A stretch of 64,000 nt of DNA from Pedobacter lusitanus (GCF_040026395.1 NZ_CP157278.1:2976001-3040000), one strand, 5' to 3'. Positions 1 to 9,518 are shown, counted from the stretch's first letter. A program made the numbers and translations. Notes: generated by a model from the letters alone, not told the origin.

Positions 1-317
1 CTTTAAGAATGAAATAAACAGAAGGCATTGGCTTTAATCAGGACACATTGGCGCATTTGACTATTTACTACAGACTTAAGAGCAATGCAGAAATACAAGT
101 CCCGGGTTTAAGTTTTACCAGGACAAACAGCTATTCTAAATGCGTATCCGGCTCTAATATATCACACCGGACTTTCTCTTTTTATCTGCATTAAATATGG
201 CTCTATAAAGCGATAATTAGTACATTTTAGTAGGGTAATTAGTATATTTCAGTAGATGAATTTATTTAGAAAGCTTACATCTTTGCCGCCATTATTCATC
301 TTTATAAAAACAATTAA
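1..317. other. Intergenic, no gene seen
   Basis: No convincing reading frame on either strand. The sequence is AT-rich. Near 280-293 there is a weak promoter-like stretch (ACATCTTTG) about 30 bases before the start of the astacin-like gene, which would give that gene an ordinary short leader. Confidence 0.5.
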
Positions 318-1034
318 ATGAAATTTAAATTATTAGTGATAGCATTAATTGCTATATGTTTTGTTGCTTGTAAAAAAGAAAAGCAATTTAATAAGCCGGT
401 TGGATTAAAAGCAACAACAGAAGCAATAATACCCGGGAAAAAGTATTTATGGCCACAAAAATACAAGATAAAAATTGCATTTTTAAATGGGACTAAAGAA
501 CAGCAGGAATTTGTAAAACAATCTTCACAAGCATGGCAAAATCAGATTAATCTAATATTTGATTATGTAAACTCTCCTGTCGGATCAGATATAAGAATAA
601 AATTTACTCCAAAGATATTAAGCGGTAATAGTTTTGTTGGTTTAGATAATAAAGTTATAGACGCAAAAGAACCAACAATGTTTTTATTTGCAACATTAGG
701 TTCAAAAGGAAAAAATGGAGCACCTGCACCAATATTTGACCTTGCAACAGTAAGACATGAATTTGGGCATATGTTAGGATTAACACACGAGCAGGGTCGA
801 CCAGACGGTGATGTTAAATGGGATGATCAGTTAGATATTGGCGGAAAAAAAATAGACTCAGCTTCGTTTTCAAAATATTTAAAATCTCCTTACGATAAAA
901 AATCCATTATGCATTATGCTATACAAGCAAAGTATACAAAATCTGGTCTTGGAATACCTGGGTATGTATATGACCTTAAAGGCGAACTATCTCAAATAGA
1001 CAAGGATTTCATCAGTAGTATTTATCCAAGATAA
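318..1034 (+). CDS. Astacin-like (M12A) zinc metalloprotease lipoprotein
   Basis: Predicted secreted zinc endopeptidase anchored as a lipoprotein. The N terminus is a type II signal peptide with a lipobox ending at Cys18. The catalytic zinc motif HExxHxxGxxHE is complete (His147, Glu148, His151, His157, Glu158), and a Met-turn SIMHY follows at about residues 196-200, with the Tyr that serves as the extra zinc ligand in astacins. At 238 residues it is essentially one catalytic domain with a short N-terminal stretch and no C-terminal accessory domain. The gene stands alone: it is followed by its own hairpin terminator and then by ribH with its own promoter. The substrate cannot be told from sequence. 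Family assignment is strong, biological role open. Confidence 0.9.
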   Translation: MKFKLLVIALIAICFVACKKEKQFNKPVGLKATTEAIIPGKKYLWPQKYKIKIAFLNGTKEQQEFVKQSSQAWQNQINLIFDYVNSPVGSDIRIKFTPKILSGNSFVGLDNKVIDAKEPTMFLFATLGSKGKNGAPAPIFDLATVRHEFGHMLGLTHEQGRPDGDVKWDDQLDIGGKKIDSASFSKYLKSPYDKKSIMHYAIQAKYTKSGLGIPGYVYDLKGELSQIDKDFISSIYPR

Positions 1035-1056
1035 AAAACATTATAACACACCAGAG

Positions 1057-1088
1057 AAAAGACCGGTAAATATATTTACTGGTCTTTT
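1057..1088 (+). terminator. Rho-independent terminator after astacin-like gene
   Basis: Inverted repeat with 14-base arms (1057-1070 and 1075-1088, one mismatch) and a TATA loop, ending in TTTT. It lies 23 bases after the stop codon. Confidence 0.7.
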
Positions 1089-1179
1089 CAGTTTACCGGT
1101 CATAACATCAGAAAGTAGAACGATATAAAGGTCATTTTTACAATCTCTTATTTATTGCAGGCCTTTTTGTTTTAATACT

Positions 1180-1187
1180 TATCTTTG
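1180..1187 (+). promoter_or_regulatory. Bacteroidota -7 promoter box of ribH
   Basis: TATCTTTG matches the Bacteroidota -7 consensus TAnnTTTG. Only four bases separate its last G from the ATG at 1192, so the transcript is expected to start at or next to the start codon (leaderless). lipA and the OstA-like gene have the same spacing. Confidence 0.6.
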
Positions 1188-1191
1188 CATT

Positions 1192-1683
1192 ATGGCAACA
1201 CAATTAAAAAACCTGTCCGACTTCTCTCATACTACTGTACCTGATGGCGCAGCTTATAAAATTGCAATAGCGGTAGCAGAATGGAATGCAGATGTAACAG
1301 GCAGTCTTTACAAAGGTGCATTGGAAACGCTGTTAAAACATGGCGTAAAAGAAGAGAATATCACCTCTATAGCAGTTCCGGGAAGTTTTGAATTAACCGG
1401 TGCAGCAGAGATCTTACTTAAAAAACATGCAGATCTTGATGCTGTTATCTGTCTTGGATGTGTGATACAGGGTGATACCAAACACTTTGATTTTATCTGT
1501 GATGCAGTAGCTAACGGCGTAACACAAGTAGGAATTAAATATAGCAAACCAGTTATTTTTGGTGTCCTGACAACCAACGATCTTCAGCAGGCATTAGACA
1601 GATCTGGTGGCAAACATGGTAATAAAGGAGATGAAGCAGCTATTACAGCAATAAAAATGGCTCATTTATTGGCAACAGCTTAA
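1192..1683 (+). CDS. ribH: 6,7-dimethyl-8-ribityllumazine synthase
   Basis: Catalyses the penultimate step of riboflavin synthesis, condensing 5-amino-6-ribitylaminouracil with 3,4-dihydroxy-2-butanone 4-phosphate in the cytosol. The 163-residue length is typical. The PGSFE substrate-binding motif is at residues 63-67, and the catalytic histidine lies in GDTKHFDF (His98), followed by the conserved GVLTT segment. It is a single-gene unit apart from the tiny lipoprotein ORF downstream. The other rib genes are not in the window. Its -7 box lies directly against the start codon, suggesting a leaderless message. Confidence 0.97.
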   Translation: MATQLKNLSDFSHTTVPDGAAYKIAIAVAEWNADVTGSLYKGALETLLKHGVKEENITSIAVPGSFELTGAAEILLKKHADLDAVICLGCVIQGDTKHFDFICDAVANGVTQVGIKYSKPVIFGVLTTNDLQQALDRSGGKHGNKGDEAAITAIKMAHLLATA

Positions 1684-1746
1684 TATCTGAATTGTTTTAT
1701 TTTCTGGAATAGTGTAGATTAGCAGAAGAAAATAATATCTACGCTC

Positions 1747-1866
1747 ATGAAAAAGATAGCTATAGTATTGCTTGGAGTATTCTTTGCGATAACAGTTTTA
1801 GAGTCTTGCTCTAACCGTATCTGCCCGGCATACAGTTCGTATCCGAAAGGCAGCAGGAGAAAGTAA
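1747..1866 (+). CDS. Small lipoprotein, 39 residues
   Basis: Short ORF that begins MKKIAIVLLGVFF and reaches a lipobox-like LESC at residues 19-22. After the Cys only about 17 residues remain, rich in Pro, Tyr, Ser and basic residues (ending GSRRK). This is the pattern of the tiny membrane-anchored lipoproteins found throughout Bacteroidota. It lies between ribH and the YtxJ-like gene in the same direction, 26 bases before the latter, so it may be co-transcribed with it. Function unknown. The intact signal peptide and lipobox argue for a real gene, but the size makes it uncertain. Confidence 0.6.
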   Translation: MKKIAIVLLGVFFAITVLESCSNRICPAYSSYPKGSRRK

Positions 1867-1895
1867 GCTTGACATAATTTAAAAATACAAATTTG

Positions 1896-2228
1896 ATGGA
1901 GTGGAAGAACATTACTGATCTGAATCAGATCAGTGACATAAAAACGCAGGCGGGTTATAGTTTAATTTTCAAACACAGCACCCGTTGTTCAGTGAGTATG
2001 ATGGCAAAAAAAAGATTTGAACTTGACTGGGAGGTTATCCCGTCAGATACAAATCTGTATTTCCTTGACCTGATCAGCCACCGTGCAATTTCTGCACAGA
2101 TAGCTGAAACATTTCAGGTTCATCATGAATCCCCTCAGATCTTATTAATCAAGGATGGTGATTGTGTGCTGGATGCCTCTCATAGTGACATCTCAGCAGA
2201 CGAAGTAGCCGAACTGATTAATAATTAA
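1896..2228 (+). CDS. ytxJ: Bacillithiol system redox-active protein YtxJ-like
   Basis: Small thioredoxin-fold protein (110 residues) of the YtxJ/DUF2847 family, proposed to act as a monothiol bacilliredoxin that removes bacillithiol from oxidised protein cysteines. The motif HSTRCSVS carries the single active-site Cys (Cys31), in the place of the CxxC of thioredoxins. The ATG at 1896 directly follows an in-frame TTG at 1893 and is the more likely start. Its last 11 bases overlap the convergent OsmC gene. bshA for bacillithiol synthesis lies about 15 kb away, which supports the organism making this thiol. Confidence 0.85.
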   Translation: MEWKNITDLNQISDIKTQAGYSLIFKHSTRCSVSMMAKKRFELDWEVIPSDTNLYFLDLISHRAISAQIAETFQVHHESPQILLIKDGDCVLDASHSDISADEVAELINN

Positions 2229-2622
2229 AAGAAATTGTTTTCTTTAAATCAGGGTGAAGACTGTAAAATACCGGGCAGGTATTTGCAGACCTTTCGATAA
2301 TCTTTTTCTCTTTTTCAGAATAATTATTTGCAGGAAACTGGAAGACAGCGATAATTTCCGCTACTCTTCTGGGGCCTTCTGCCATAACTTTGGTGATTTC
2401 ACAGGTTGTTCCATCAATATTAAAGCCATGCTCAGCAGCGGCGATCCCTACAATAGTGACCATACAGTTCCCTAAAGAAGTAGCCAGCAAATCTGTAGGT
2501 GAAAATGCTTCTCCCTTGCCTTTATTATCTACTGGTGCATCTGTAATAATTTCATTTCCTGAGCGTAAGTGAACAGAGCTGGTTCTAAGCCCTCCGGTAT
2601 AAGTTATTTTTGAAGTTGCCAT
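2218..2622 (-). CDS. OsmC family peroxiredoxin-like protein
   Basis: OsmC/Ohr superfamily member, thiol-dependent enzymes that reduce organic hydroperoxides. Two conserved cysteines are present, Cys53 in SLGNCMV and Cys116 in NTCPVF, matching the peroxidatic and resolving cysteines of the family. At 134 residues it belongs to the shorter OsmC branch (YhfA-like) rather than Ohr. It is convergent with the YtxJ-like gene and overlaps its stop by 11 bases. Pairing a hydroperoxide-reducing protein with a bacilliredoxin suggests a shared role in thiol and peroxide stress, but that is inference from position. Confidence 0.9.
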   Translation of the reverse strand: MATSKITYTGGLRTSSVHLRSGNEIITDAPVDNKGKGEAFSPTDLLATSLGNCMVTIVGIAAAEHGFNIDGTTCEITKVMAEGPRRVAEIIAVFQFPANNYSEKEKKIIERSANTCPVFYSLHPDLKKTISFNY

Positions 2623-2793
2623 ATTGTTGAGGCCGGTTTCTAAGAGCCGGTTTACAAGATTAGCATAAATAATTTACGAAATCAATAATCCCGCCCTCCC
2701 GATTCTGCAATGTTTGTCATATTTCAATAGTATTTAAGCATAACATTACACCATACATACATTTCATGTTTATAACAATTCAAACCTATTGCT

Positions 2794-2801
2794 TAACTTT
2801 G
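2794..2801 (+). promoter_or_regulatory. Bacteroidota -7 promoter box of lipA
   Basis: TAACTTTG, a perfect TAnnTTTG match, with four bases between it and the lipA ATG at 2806. This is the same leaderless-type spacing as at ribH. Confidence 0.6.
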
Positions 2802-2805
2802 CTTC

Positions 2806-3684
2806 ATGATCGAACTTCCGGTTGTTTCAGCAAACACAGTACAACGTAAACCAGACTGGCTTAGAGTTAAGCTTCCTGTAGGTAAAGAGTATGCACAAGT
2901 GCGCAGCCTTGTAGATACCCATAAATTACACACCATTTGTGAAAGTGGAAATTGCCCGAATATGGGTGAGTGCTGGGGTGCCGGTACAGCAACATTCATG
3001 ATCCTGGGTAATATCTGTACCCGCTCCTGCTCATTCTGTGCAGTTGCAACAGGCAGACCAAAAGCTGTGGATACTGATGAGCCAAACCGTGTAGCCAATT
3101 CAGTTAAGTTAATGCAGGTAAAACATTGCGTAATTACTTCGGTTGACCGTGATGATTTAAAAGATGGCGGATCTATTATCTGGGCAGAAACATTACAGGC
3201 TATCCGCAGAGAAAGTCCTTCAACTACATTAGAAACACTTATTCCGGACTTCAGAGGTATCTGGGATAACCTTTACCGTGTTCTGGAAGAACGCCCTGAA
3301 GTGATGTCACATAATATCGAAACAGTACGCCGTTTAACCAAACAAGTACGTGTTCAGGCTAAATATGACAGAAGTCTGGAATGTCTGAAAAGAATATCAG
3401 AATTTGGTTTGAGAACCAAAACAGGTATTATGCTTGGACTGGGAGAAACTGAAGACGACGTACTGGAAGCTATGGATGACCTGGTTGCAAATGGCGTTCA
3501 TATTCTGACTTTAGGCCAGTACTTACAGCCAACACGTAACCATCACCCTGTTGTAGACTGGATTCATCCTGATCAATTTGCTAAATACAAAGAAATTGGA
3601 ATGGCAAAAGGCCTGAGATATGTAGAAAGCGGCCCGCTGGTACGTTCTTCCTACCATGCTGAAAAACATCTTTTCGATTTCTAA
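2806..3684 (+). CDS. lipA: Lipoyl synthase
   Basis: Radical SAM enzyme that inserts two sulfur atoms into protein-bound octanoyl groups to make lipoyl cofactors for 2-oxoacid dehydrogenases. Both iron-sulfur cluster motifs are visible: the auxiliary cluster cysteines Cys45, Cys50 and Cys56 ([12 protein letters not shown]) and the radical SAM motif CTRSCSFC (Cys71, Cys75, Cys78). The C-terminal RSSYHAE motif that supplies a serine ligand to the auxiliary cluster is also present. Length (292 residues) is normal. lipB is not adjacent. An imperfect hairpin (3696-3723) follows, without a clear T tract, and overlaps the promoter of the sigma factor gene. Confidence 0.98.
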   Translation: MIELPVVSANTVQRKPDWLRVKLPVGKEYAQVRSLVDTHKLHTICESGNCPNMGECWGAGTATFMILGNICTRSCSFCAVATGRPKAVDTDEPNRVANSVKLMQVKHCVITSVDRDDLKDGGSIIWAETLQAIRRESPSTTLETLIPDFRGIWDNLYRVLEERPEVMSHNIETVRRLTKQVRVQAKYDRSLECLKRISEFGLRTKTGIMLGLGETEDDVLEAMDDLVANGVHILTLGQYLQPTRNHHPVVDWIHPDQFAKYKEIGMAKGLRYVESGPLVRSSYHAEKHLFDF

Positions 3685-3714
3685 CAACAAATAGCAGGTT
3701 CAAACAAAAAGATG

Positions 3715-3744
3715 TTTGAACTTGTTACACATTCTGTATATTAG
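3715..3744 (+). promoter_or_regulatory. Candidate promoter of the ECF sigma/anti-sigma pair
   Basis: TTTG at 3715-3718, then 18 bases, then TATATTAG at 3737-3744. This is close to the Bacteroidota housekeeping consensus TTTG-N19-TAnnTTTG with one mismatch in the -7 box. The TTG start codon of the sigma gene comes six bases later. The -33 box lies in one arm of a small inverted repeat (3696-3705 / 3714-3723). Confidence 0.45.
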
Positions 3745-3750
3745 CAAATA

Positions 3751-4302
3751 TTGGCACCAAATAGAAAAATATCCCTTACAGAAGAAGATCTGGTGCGTGC
3801 ACTGAAAGATCGCGATAAAATCGCTATTCAGGCATTATACGATATGTATTCAGGGGCACTGTTAGGTGTAATTTCCAGAATTGTACAACATTCAGAAATA
3901 GCTGAAGATCTTTTACAGGATACTTTCATTAAGATATGGCATTCGGCCGATAGTTACGACAGCTCTAAAGGCCGTTTATTTACCTGGATGATCAATGTAG
4001 CCCGTAACCTGGCTATAGATAAGGTACGCTCCAAAGACTTCCGTAATGCCAATAAAAACCAAGACATAGAAAATAACGTAGATTTCATTGACCAACAAAG
4101 AAAGGTGACTTTTAATGCCGATACAATGGGATTAAAAGATATGGTTACTGCACTTAAACCTGAATTCAATAGTGTGTTAGACATGGTTTATTTCAAAGGT
4201 TACACCCATGTAGAGGCCGCAGAAGAACTGAATTTACCATTGGGAACGGTTAAAACCCGTATCAGAATGGCTATTATGGAATTAAGAAAGTATTTTAATT
4301 AA
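3751..4302 (+). CDS. ECF-type RNA polymerase sigma factor
   Basis: Sigma-70 family, group IV (183 residues). Region 2 is recognisable from the acidic segment EDLLQDTFIKIW and the tryptophan-containing stretch WMINVARNLAID. Region 4 is the helix-turn-helix around YTHVEAAEELNLPLGTVKTR. The start is a TTG; an ATG upstream at 3712 is in another frame and closes quickly, so TTG is the best choice. The gene is followed after one base by its anti-sigma gene, the usual arrangement. Because the anti-sigma is a membrane protein with an RskA-like domain, the pair probably answers an envelope signal. The regulon is unknown. Confidence 0.93.
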   Translation: MAPNRKISLTEEDLVRALKDRDKIAIQALYDMYSGALLGVISRIVQHSEIAEDLLQDTFIKIWHSADSYDSSKGRLFTWMINVARNLAIDKVRSKDFRNANKNQDIENNVDFIDQQRKVTFNADTMGLKDMVTALKPEFNSVLDMVYFKGYTHVEAAEELNLPLGTVKTRIRMAIMELRKYFN

Positions 4303-4303
4303 A

Positions 4304-5170
4304 GTGGAAGAAGTAAAAGCATATATCGAAACAGGCATACTTGAACTTTACGTTCTGGGGCAGTTAAATGCTCATGAACAACGTGAAGTAGAAGAGATGG
4401 CGGCTAAATATCCTGCAATTAAAGAGGAGATCAGCGCTATTGAAATTGCCATGGAGCAATATGCGATTAAACATGCTATTGAACCAACCGGTGGACTCGA
4501 TAAACAGATATTTGAGAAAATACTTGTTCCTGCCAGTACAGAAGCTGCTCCAAAAAAATCTTTGCCAGCTACAAATCATGAAGCCAGAATTATTCCTTTG
4601 CAAAACGACAATGCTGCTTCGACTATCAAAACATTAAGATACGCCCTTGTAGCTTGTATCGGACTCTTAATTGTCAGTGTGGTTGCACTGTATTCTGCGC
4701 ATGACAAGCTCAATAGTGCCAATCAACAGATTATAGCTTTAAATGTTAATAAAGAAAAGTTTGCCAGTACGGTAAGCTTTATGAAAGAAGAGAATAAAGA
4801 TCTGCAGCAAATCGCAACAATTGCCGCAGATCCTACATGGACATCTGTTAAACTTGCCGGGACAAAAATTTCTCCGCAAGCTAATATGATGGTTTACTGG
4901 CATAAAAAAGGTCAGCATGTAATGGTAGACATTACTAAAATGGCACTTCCGGAAAATGATGCTTCCCATCAGTATCAGCTATGGGCAATCGTCAATGGCA
5001 AACCTGTAGATCTTGGTGTATTTGACGCAACTGCTGTACCTAAAAAACTACTCATTTCTATGAAAGAAGTTGGAAATGCTCAGGCATTTGCGGTAACTCT
5101 TGAAAAACGCGGAGGCAGCATTAACCCAACTATGGAAAAAATGGTTGTTATGGGCGGTGTCTCTATTTAA
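4304..5170 (+). CDS. Membrane anti-sigma factor, RskA-like
   Basis: 288 residues. The N-terminal cytoplasmic part (about 1-105) begins VEEVKAYIETGILELYVLG, typical of the sigma-binding region of SigK-type anti-sigma factors, without a zinc-finger HxxxCxxC. One transmembrane helix lies at about 108-128. The C-terminal extracytoplasmic part (about 170-288) has the anti-sigma-K RskA signature, including HQYQLWAIVNGKPVDLG. The GTG start lies one base after the sigma stop, so the two are translationally coupled. The 3' end overlaps the convergent nnrD gene by eight bases. Presumably it holds the sigma at the inner membrane until a signal triggers its release or proteolysis. Confidence 0.88.
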   Translation: MEEVKAYIETGILELYVLGQLNAHEQREVEEMAAKYPAIKEEISAIEIAMEQYAIKHAIEPTGGLDKQIFEKILVPASTEAAPKKSLPATNHEARIIPLQNDNAASTIKTLRYALVACIGLLIVSVVALYSAHDKLNSANQQIIALNVNKEKFASTVSFMKEENKDLQQIATIAADPTWTSVKLAGTKISPQANMMVYWHKKGQHVMVDITKMALPENDASHQYQLWAIVNGKPVDLGVFDATAVPKKLLISMKEVGNAQAFAVTLEKRGGSINPTMEKMVVMGGVSI

Positions 5171-6659
5171 TCAATTCTTTTAAAACTTCAGGGATATAAC
5201 CGGCAACTGCAGAAGCAGTGACAGCAATCTTTGATACAGCAAGTTTATCTCCTGACAATCCATGCAGATAACAAGCTGCACTGGCAGCCTGATCAGCTGG
5301 ATAGCCCTGAGCAGATAATGAGGCAATTATGCCGGTCAGCACATCTCCCATTCCACCCTGCGCCATTGCCGGATTACCAGTAGGATTGATCTTTACCCCA
5401 CCATACTGATCAATAATAAAAGTATACTGATTCTTAAGAACAATGACACATTTCCGCTGAACAGCCTGTGCTCTTGCAGTTTGCAAACGGTCCCACCAGG
5501 AATCATGCACACCAAACAGATGATCAAATTCTTTGATATGAGGTGTTAATACAGAGCCTTCAGGTACCTGCTTAAACAGTTCTTCATATTCACCAAGCAG
5601 ATTTAAGGCATCAGCGTCAATAATCAGAGGAAGCTTTAGCTTGAGCAGACTGGTTAAGATATCAAGACTTTCTGCTCCTGTACCCAGCCCCGGCCCTACC
5701 GCAATTGCGCTAAAGTTTTCAAACCCTCCGCCAGATTGACTTAACGCTGTCCGGTCTTTATACATAACCTCAGGAAGAGTGGCGTTCAGGGCAGTTAATC
5801 CGCTTTCAGGAATAGAAAGAGTTGTCAATCCTGCTCCGCTATATAAACAGGCTCTGGCAGCAAGAATTGCAGCGCCCATGGTTTCTCTTTGTCCGGCCAC
5901 AATCAATGCGTGACCATAAGTACCTTTATGTGTAAATGGCTTTCTCGGTTTGATTAAATCGCTGATATCTCCAGCATCCGAAAGCTTATAGGGAGAATCA
6001 AAACGTTCAATAAATTCTTCACTAAGTCCGATTGGCGTTACTATAAACCGGTTTAAAGCAGCTGCCGATTCAGGAAAGAAAAAATTGATCTTTGGCCGCT
6101 GAAAACAGATGACCAGTTCAGCTTTAATATAGACATTATCCTTATCCAGTTTACCTTCGGCAGGGAAACCCGTCGGAACATCTACAGCAATCACATGAAG
6201 ATTTAATCCGTTAACGAATTGCGCAAGCTCCAGATAAAGACCACTTAATTTTTTATTTAATCCTGCTCCTAAAACAGCATCGATAATTACCCCGCTTTTC
6301 AGATTTTTAAGGTCTGCAACAGATTTTACAGTTGTTAAAGGAAACCACTGGTCTTTTAAACGGTTCAGGTTAACCTTATACTCTTCAGTTTCCTGAGCGG
6401 AGAAATCAATCAGATATACCGAGACCAGGTTATATCCTTTATCATTAAGTATTCTGGCAATCGCTAATCCGTCACCGCCGTTATTTCCTTTACCACATAA
6501 AACAGCTATCGGTGTATTCTCGTCAGTAATCTCCCGGACAAACTCTTTTACAAAAGCTGCAGAAGCAGTTTCCATTAACTCTATGGAGGATATCTCTTGC
6601 TCTTTAATGGTAAATACGTCTGCTGAACGCATCTGCTCTTGATTAATCAGGTTCTGCAT
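5163..6659 (-). CDS. nnrD: Bifunctional NAD(P)H-hydrate epimerase / ADP-dependent dehydratase
   Basis: Repairs damaged NAD(P)H hydrates. The N-terminal YjeF_N half (about residues 1-215) is the epimerase, with CGKGNNGGDGLAIAR as its nucleotide-binding signature. The C-terminal half (about 230-498) is the ribokinase-like ADP-dependent dehydratase, with the conserved GNPAMAQGGMGDVLTG segment near the end. Fusion of the two activities and the 498-residue length are normal for bacteria. The gene lies 15 bases downstream of uvrA on the same strand and is probably co-transcribed with it. It converges on the anti-sigma gene with an eight-base overlap. Confidence 0.95.
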   Translation of the reverse strand: MQNLINQEQMRSADVFTIKEQEISSIELMETASAAFVKEFVREITDENTPIAVLCGKGNNGGDGLAIARILNDKGYNLVSVYLIDFSAQETEEYKVNLNRLKDQWFPLTTVKSVADLKNLKSGVIIDAVLGAGLNKKLSGLYLELAQFVNGLNLHVIAVDVPTGFPAEGKLDKDNVYIKAELVICFQRPKINFFFPESAAALNRFIVTPIGLSEEFIERFDSPYKLSDAGDISDLIKPRKPFTHKGTYGHALIVAGQRETMGAAILAARACLYSGAGLTTLSIPESGLTALNATLPEVMYKDRTALSQSGGGFENFSAIAVGPGLGTGAESLDILTSLLKLKLPLIIDADALNLLGEYEELFKQVPEGSVLTPHIKEFDHLFGVHDSWWDRLQTARAQAVQRKCVIVLKNQYTFIIDQYGGVKINPTGNPAMAQGGMGDVLTGIIASLSAQGYPADQAASAACYLHGLSGDKLAVSKIAVTASAVAGYIPEVLKELIK

Positions 6660-6674
6660 GTAAAATAGTATAGA

Positions 6675-9518
6675 TTAATGTTTCATTTCTTTTTTCAGGA
6701 ATTTACCGGTCAAACTGATCGGACTCTGGATCAGACCTTCCGGTGTTCCTTCAAAGATGATTCTTCCACCACCGGCACCACCTTCTTCACCTAAATCAAT
6801 AACCCAGTCGGCCACTTTAACCACATCCAGATTATGTTCAATCACCAGTACGGTATTTCCTTTGTCTACTAACTCATTTAACACTCCCAATAGTACATTG
6901 ATGTCTTCAAAATGCAGACCTGTTGTAGGTTCATCCAGAATATAGAAAGTTTTACCGGTATCTTTTTTAGATAATTCAGTAGCCAGCTTAACCCTCTGTG
7001 CTTCACCGCCGGATAAAGTAGTGGAAGACTGTCCTAATGTGATATAGCCTAATCCAACATCTTTCAACGTTTTGATCTTACGATAAATCACCGGCATATT
7101 CTCAAAAAATGTACAGGCATCTTCAATGCTCATATCGAGTACGTCACTGATTGATTTACCACGATAACGCACTTCCAGTGTTTCTCTGTTATATCTTCTG
7201 CCACCACATTCCTCACAAGGCACATGTACATCGGGCAGGAAATTCATTTCAATAACCTTCATCCCTGCACCCTGACAGGTTTCACATCTGCCACCTTTTA
7301 CATTGAAAGAAAAACGACCAGGTTTATATCCTCTGATCTTGGCTTCCGGCAGCTGTACATATAAGTTTCTTATATCTGAAAAAACACCGGTATAAGTAGA
7401 AGGATTTGACCTTGGTGTCCTGCCAATAGGTGCCTGATCAATTTCAATGACCTTATCAATTTCTTTGATCCCATTGATTTTCTCATAAGGCAAAGGATGT
7501 TTTTTTGCTCTGAAAAAGTGATGGTTTAATATCGGATAGAGCGTCTCTGTGATTAAGCTTGATTTACCACTACCGGAAACACCGGTAACCGCAATAAACT
7601 TACCTAATGGAAAATCTACAGAAACATCTTTAAGATTATGACCACTTGCTTTGACAATAGACAATTTATGTCCGTTGCCTTTTCTTCTTTTTGCCGGAGT
7701 TTCTATTTCCTTACTGCCATTCAGATAAGCTGCAGTTAATGTTCCTGACTTCAGAATCTCTGCGGGTGTGCCTTCGGCAACGACCTGTCCACCATGTAAA
7801 CCGGCTGCAGGACCAACATCAATTACATAATCCGCTTCAAGGATCATGTCTTTATCATGTTCTACAACCAGCACTGTATTCCCAAGATCGCGCAGGTTTT
7901 TCAGCGCACCAATTAACCGTTCATTATCACGCTGATGAAGACCAATACTTGGTTCATCCAGAATATACATGACATTCATCAGTTGTGATCCTATCTGCGT
8001 AGCCAGCCTTATCCGCTGCGCTTCCCCTCCTGACAACGTTCTTGCTGTTCTATCGAGAGAAAGATAATTTAAACCTACATCGGTCAGAAAGCCCAGTCTC
8101 GTTCTGATTTCTTTTAAAATCTCTTTGGCAATTGTATTCTGTCTTTCACTTAAACGGTTCTCCAGTTCATTAAACCATCCTTTAAGACTGTTAATGTCCA
8201 TTTCAGCCAGTTCAAAGATATTTTTGCCGTCCACTTTAAAATGCAGACTTTCTTTTTTCAGTCTTGCACCATTACAGGAAGGACAGGTTTTTAGCTTACG
8301 GAAGGTATCCATATCGTCCACAGCACCTTCTCCTTTTTTCTCATTTTGTTCTTCGAGCAATTTGATAATCCCGTCAAAAGTGATCTGGTAGTTCTGTACG
8401 TTCCACTTATTATATTCAACAGCTACAGAAAGCAGGTCCGGACTACCGTTTAAAAGAATATTGATATTCTCCTCTCCCAATTTCTCTATAGGCGTTGAAA
8501 GCGAGAAATTATATTTTTTAGCCAGTGCCTTAATCACCTGGAACATCCAGATATCCCTGTATTCTCCAAGCGGAGCCAGTCCGCCATTCATAATACTTAA
8601 CTTAGGATTAGGCATCACCGACTCCCTGTCAACTACAAAAATATAACCCAGACCATCACATTGCTCACAGGCTCCGTAAGGAGAGTTAAAGGAGAAACTG
8701 TTTGGCTGAGGTTCATCATAGGATATTCCTGTGGTAGGACACATCAGGAAACGGCTGAAATGAGAAACGTTATTCTCTTTATCACTGATTTTTATAATCC
8801 CCTTGCCCACACGCATAGCGGTCTGGACAGAATCAATCAGTCGTTTATGATCTTTTCTATCTACTAAAAGTCTGTCTACGACAATCTCAATATCATGAAT
8901 CTTATATCTGTCAACCTGCATTTTTGGAGTCATATCCTGTATTTCTCCATCAATACGCACTTTTACATATCCCTGTTTACGAATTTGTTCAAACAGTTCA
9001 CGGTAATGTCCCTTCCGGCCTTTAACAACGGGTGCAAGAATGTTAACCGCAACGCCTTCATACTTATTATAGATATTATTAAGAATCTGATCTTCGCTCA
9101 TGCGTTCCATTTTCTCTCCGGTATTATAAGAGAAAGCATCAGCAGTACGGGCATACAGCAAACGCATGAAATCATAAATTTCAGTAATGGTACCAACAGT
9201 AGATCTTGGATTTTTACTTGTTGTTTTTTGTTCAATGGCAATTACAGGACTCAGTCCTGATACTTTATCAACATCAGGTCTCTCCATACCCCCCATAAAC
9301 TGGCGGGAATAAGCACTGAAGGTTTCCATGTACCGGCGTTGTCCTTCGGCATAAATCGTATCAAATGCCAGAGAAGATTTACCACTGCCACTTAAACCGG
9401 TTATTACAACCAGTTGATTACGCGGAAAAGAAATATCTATGTTTTTAAGGTTGTGAACCCTTGCACCGTATACTTCAACATCTTTTTGTTCACCCAGGTC
9501 GATGGTATTTTTGCTCAT
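6675..9518 (-). CDS. uvrA: Excinuclease ABC subunit A
   Basis: DNA damage-recognition ATPase of nucleotide excision repair, acting as a dimer with UvrB. Two ABC ATPase modules are present: Walker A GLSGSGKSS near the N terminus and GVSGSGKSS in the second half, each with an LSGGEAQR signature. Zinc-finger cysteines are visible (CPSCNGARL in the first half; CETCQGAGM and CEECGG in the second). Length (947 residues) is full. The ATG at 9516-9518 gives the canonical N terminus. nnrD follows 15 bases downstream. Genes for uvrB and uvrC are not in the window. Confidence 0.98.
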   Translation of the reverse strand: MSKNTIDLGEQKDVEVYGARVHNLKNIDISFPRNQLVVITGLSGSGKSSLAFDTIYAEGQRRYMETFSAYSRQFMGGMERPDVDKVSGLSPVIAIEQKTTSKNPRSTVGTITEIYDFMRLLYARTADAFSYNTGEKMERMSEDQILNNIYNKYEGVAVNILAPVVKGRKGHYRELFEQIRKQGYVKVRIDGEIQDMTPKMQVDRYKIHDIEIVVDRLLVDRKDHKRLIDSVQTAMRVGKGIIKISDKENNVSHFSRFLMCPTTGISYDEPQPNSFSFNSPYGACEQCDGLGYIFVVDRESVMPNPKLSIMNGGLAPLGEYRDIWMFQVIKALAKKYNFSLSTPIEKLGEENINILLNGSPDLLSVAVEYNKWNVQNYQITFDGIIKLLEEQNEKKGEGAVDDMDTFRKLKTCPSCNGARLKKESLHFKVDGKNIFELAEMDINSLKGWFNELENRLSERQNTIAKEILKEIRTRLGFLTDVGLNYLSLDRTARTLSGGEAQRIRLATQIGSQLMNVMYILDEPSIGLHQRDNERLIGALKNLRDLGNTVLVVEHDKDMILEADYVIDVGPAAGLHGGQVVAEGTPAEILKSGTLTAAYLNGSKEIETPAKRRKGNGHKLSIVKASGHNLKDVSVDFPLGKFIAVTGVSGSGKSSLITETLYPILNHHFFRAKKHPLPYEKINGIKEIDKVIEIDQAPIGRTPRSNPSTYTGVFSDIRNLYVQLPEAKIRGYKPGRFSFNVKGGRCETCQGAGMKVIEMNFLPDVHVPCEECGGRRYNRETLEVRYRGKSISDVLDMSIEDACTFFENMPVIYRKIKTLKDVGLGYITLGQSSTTLSGGEAQRVKLATELSKKDTGKTFYILDEPTTGLHFEDINVLLGVLNELVDKGNTVLVIEHNLDVVKVADWVIDLGEEGGAGGGRIIFEGTPEGLIQSPISLTGKFLKKEMKH

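Noticed and set aside
3696..3723. Terminator after lipA
   Set aside because: The stem is imperfect, has no T tract, and overlaps the likely -33 box of the sigma factor promoter.
8895..9260. 121-codon plus-strand ORF opposite uvrA
   Set aside because: Runs entirely inside the uvrA coding sequence and has no protein-family features.
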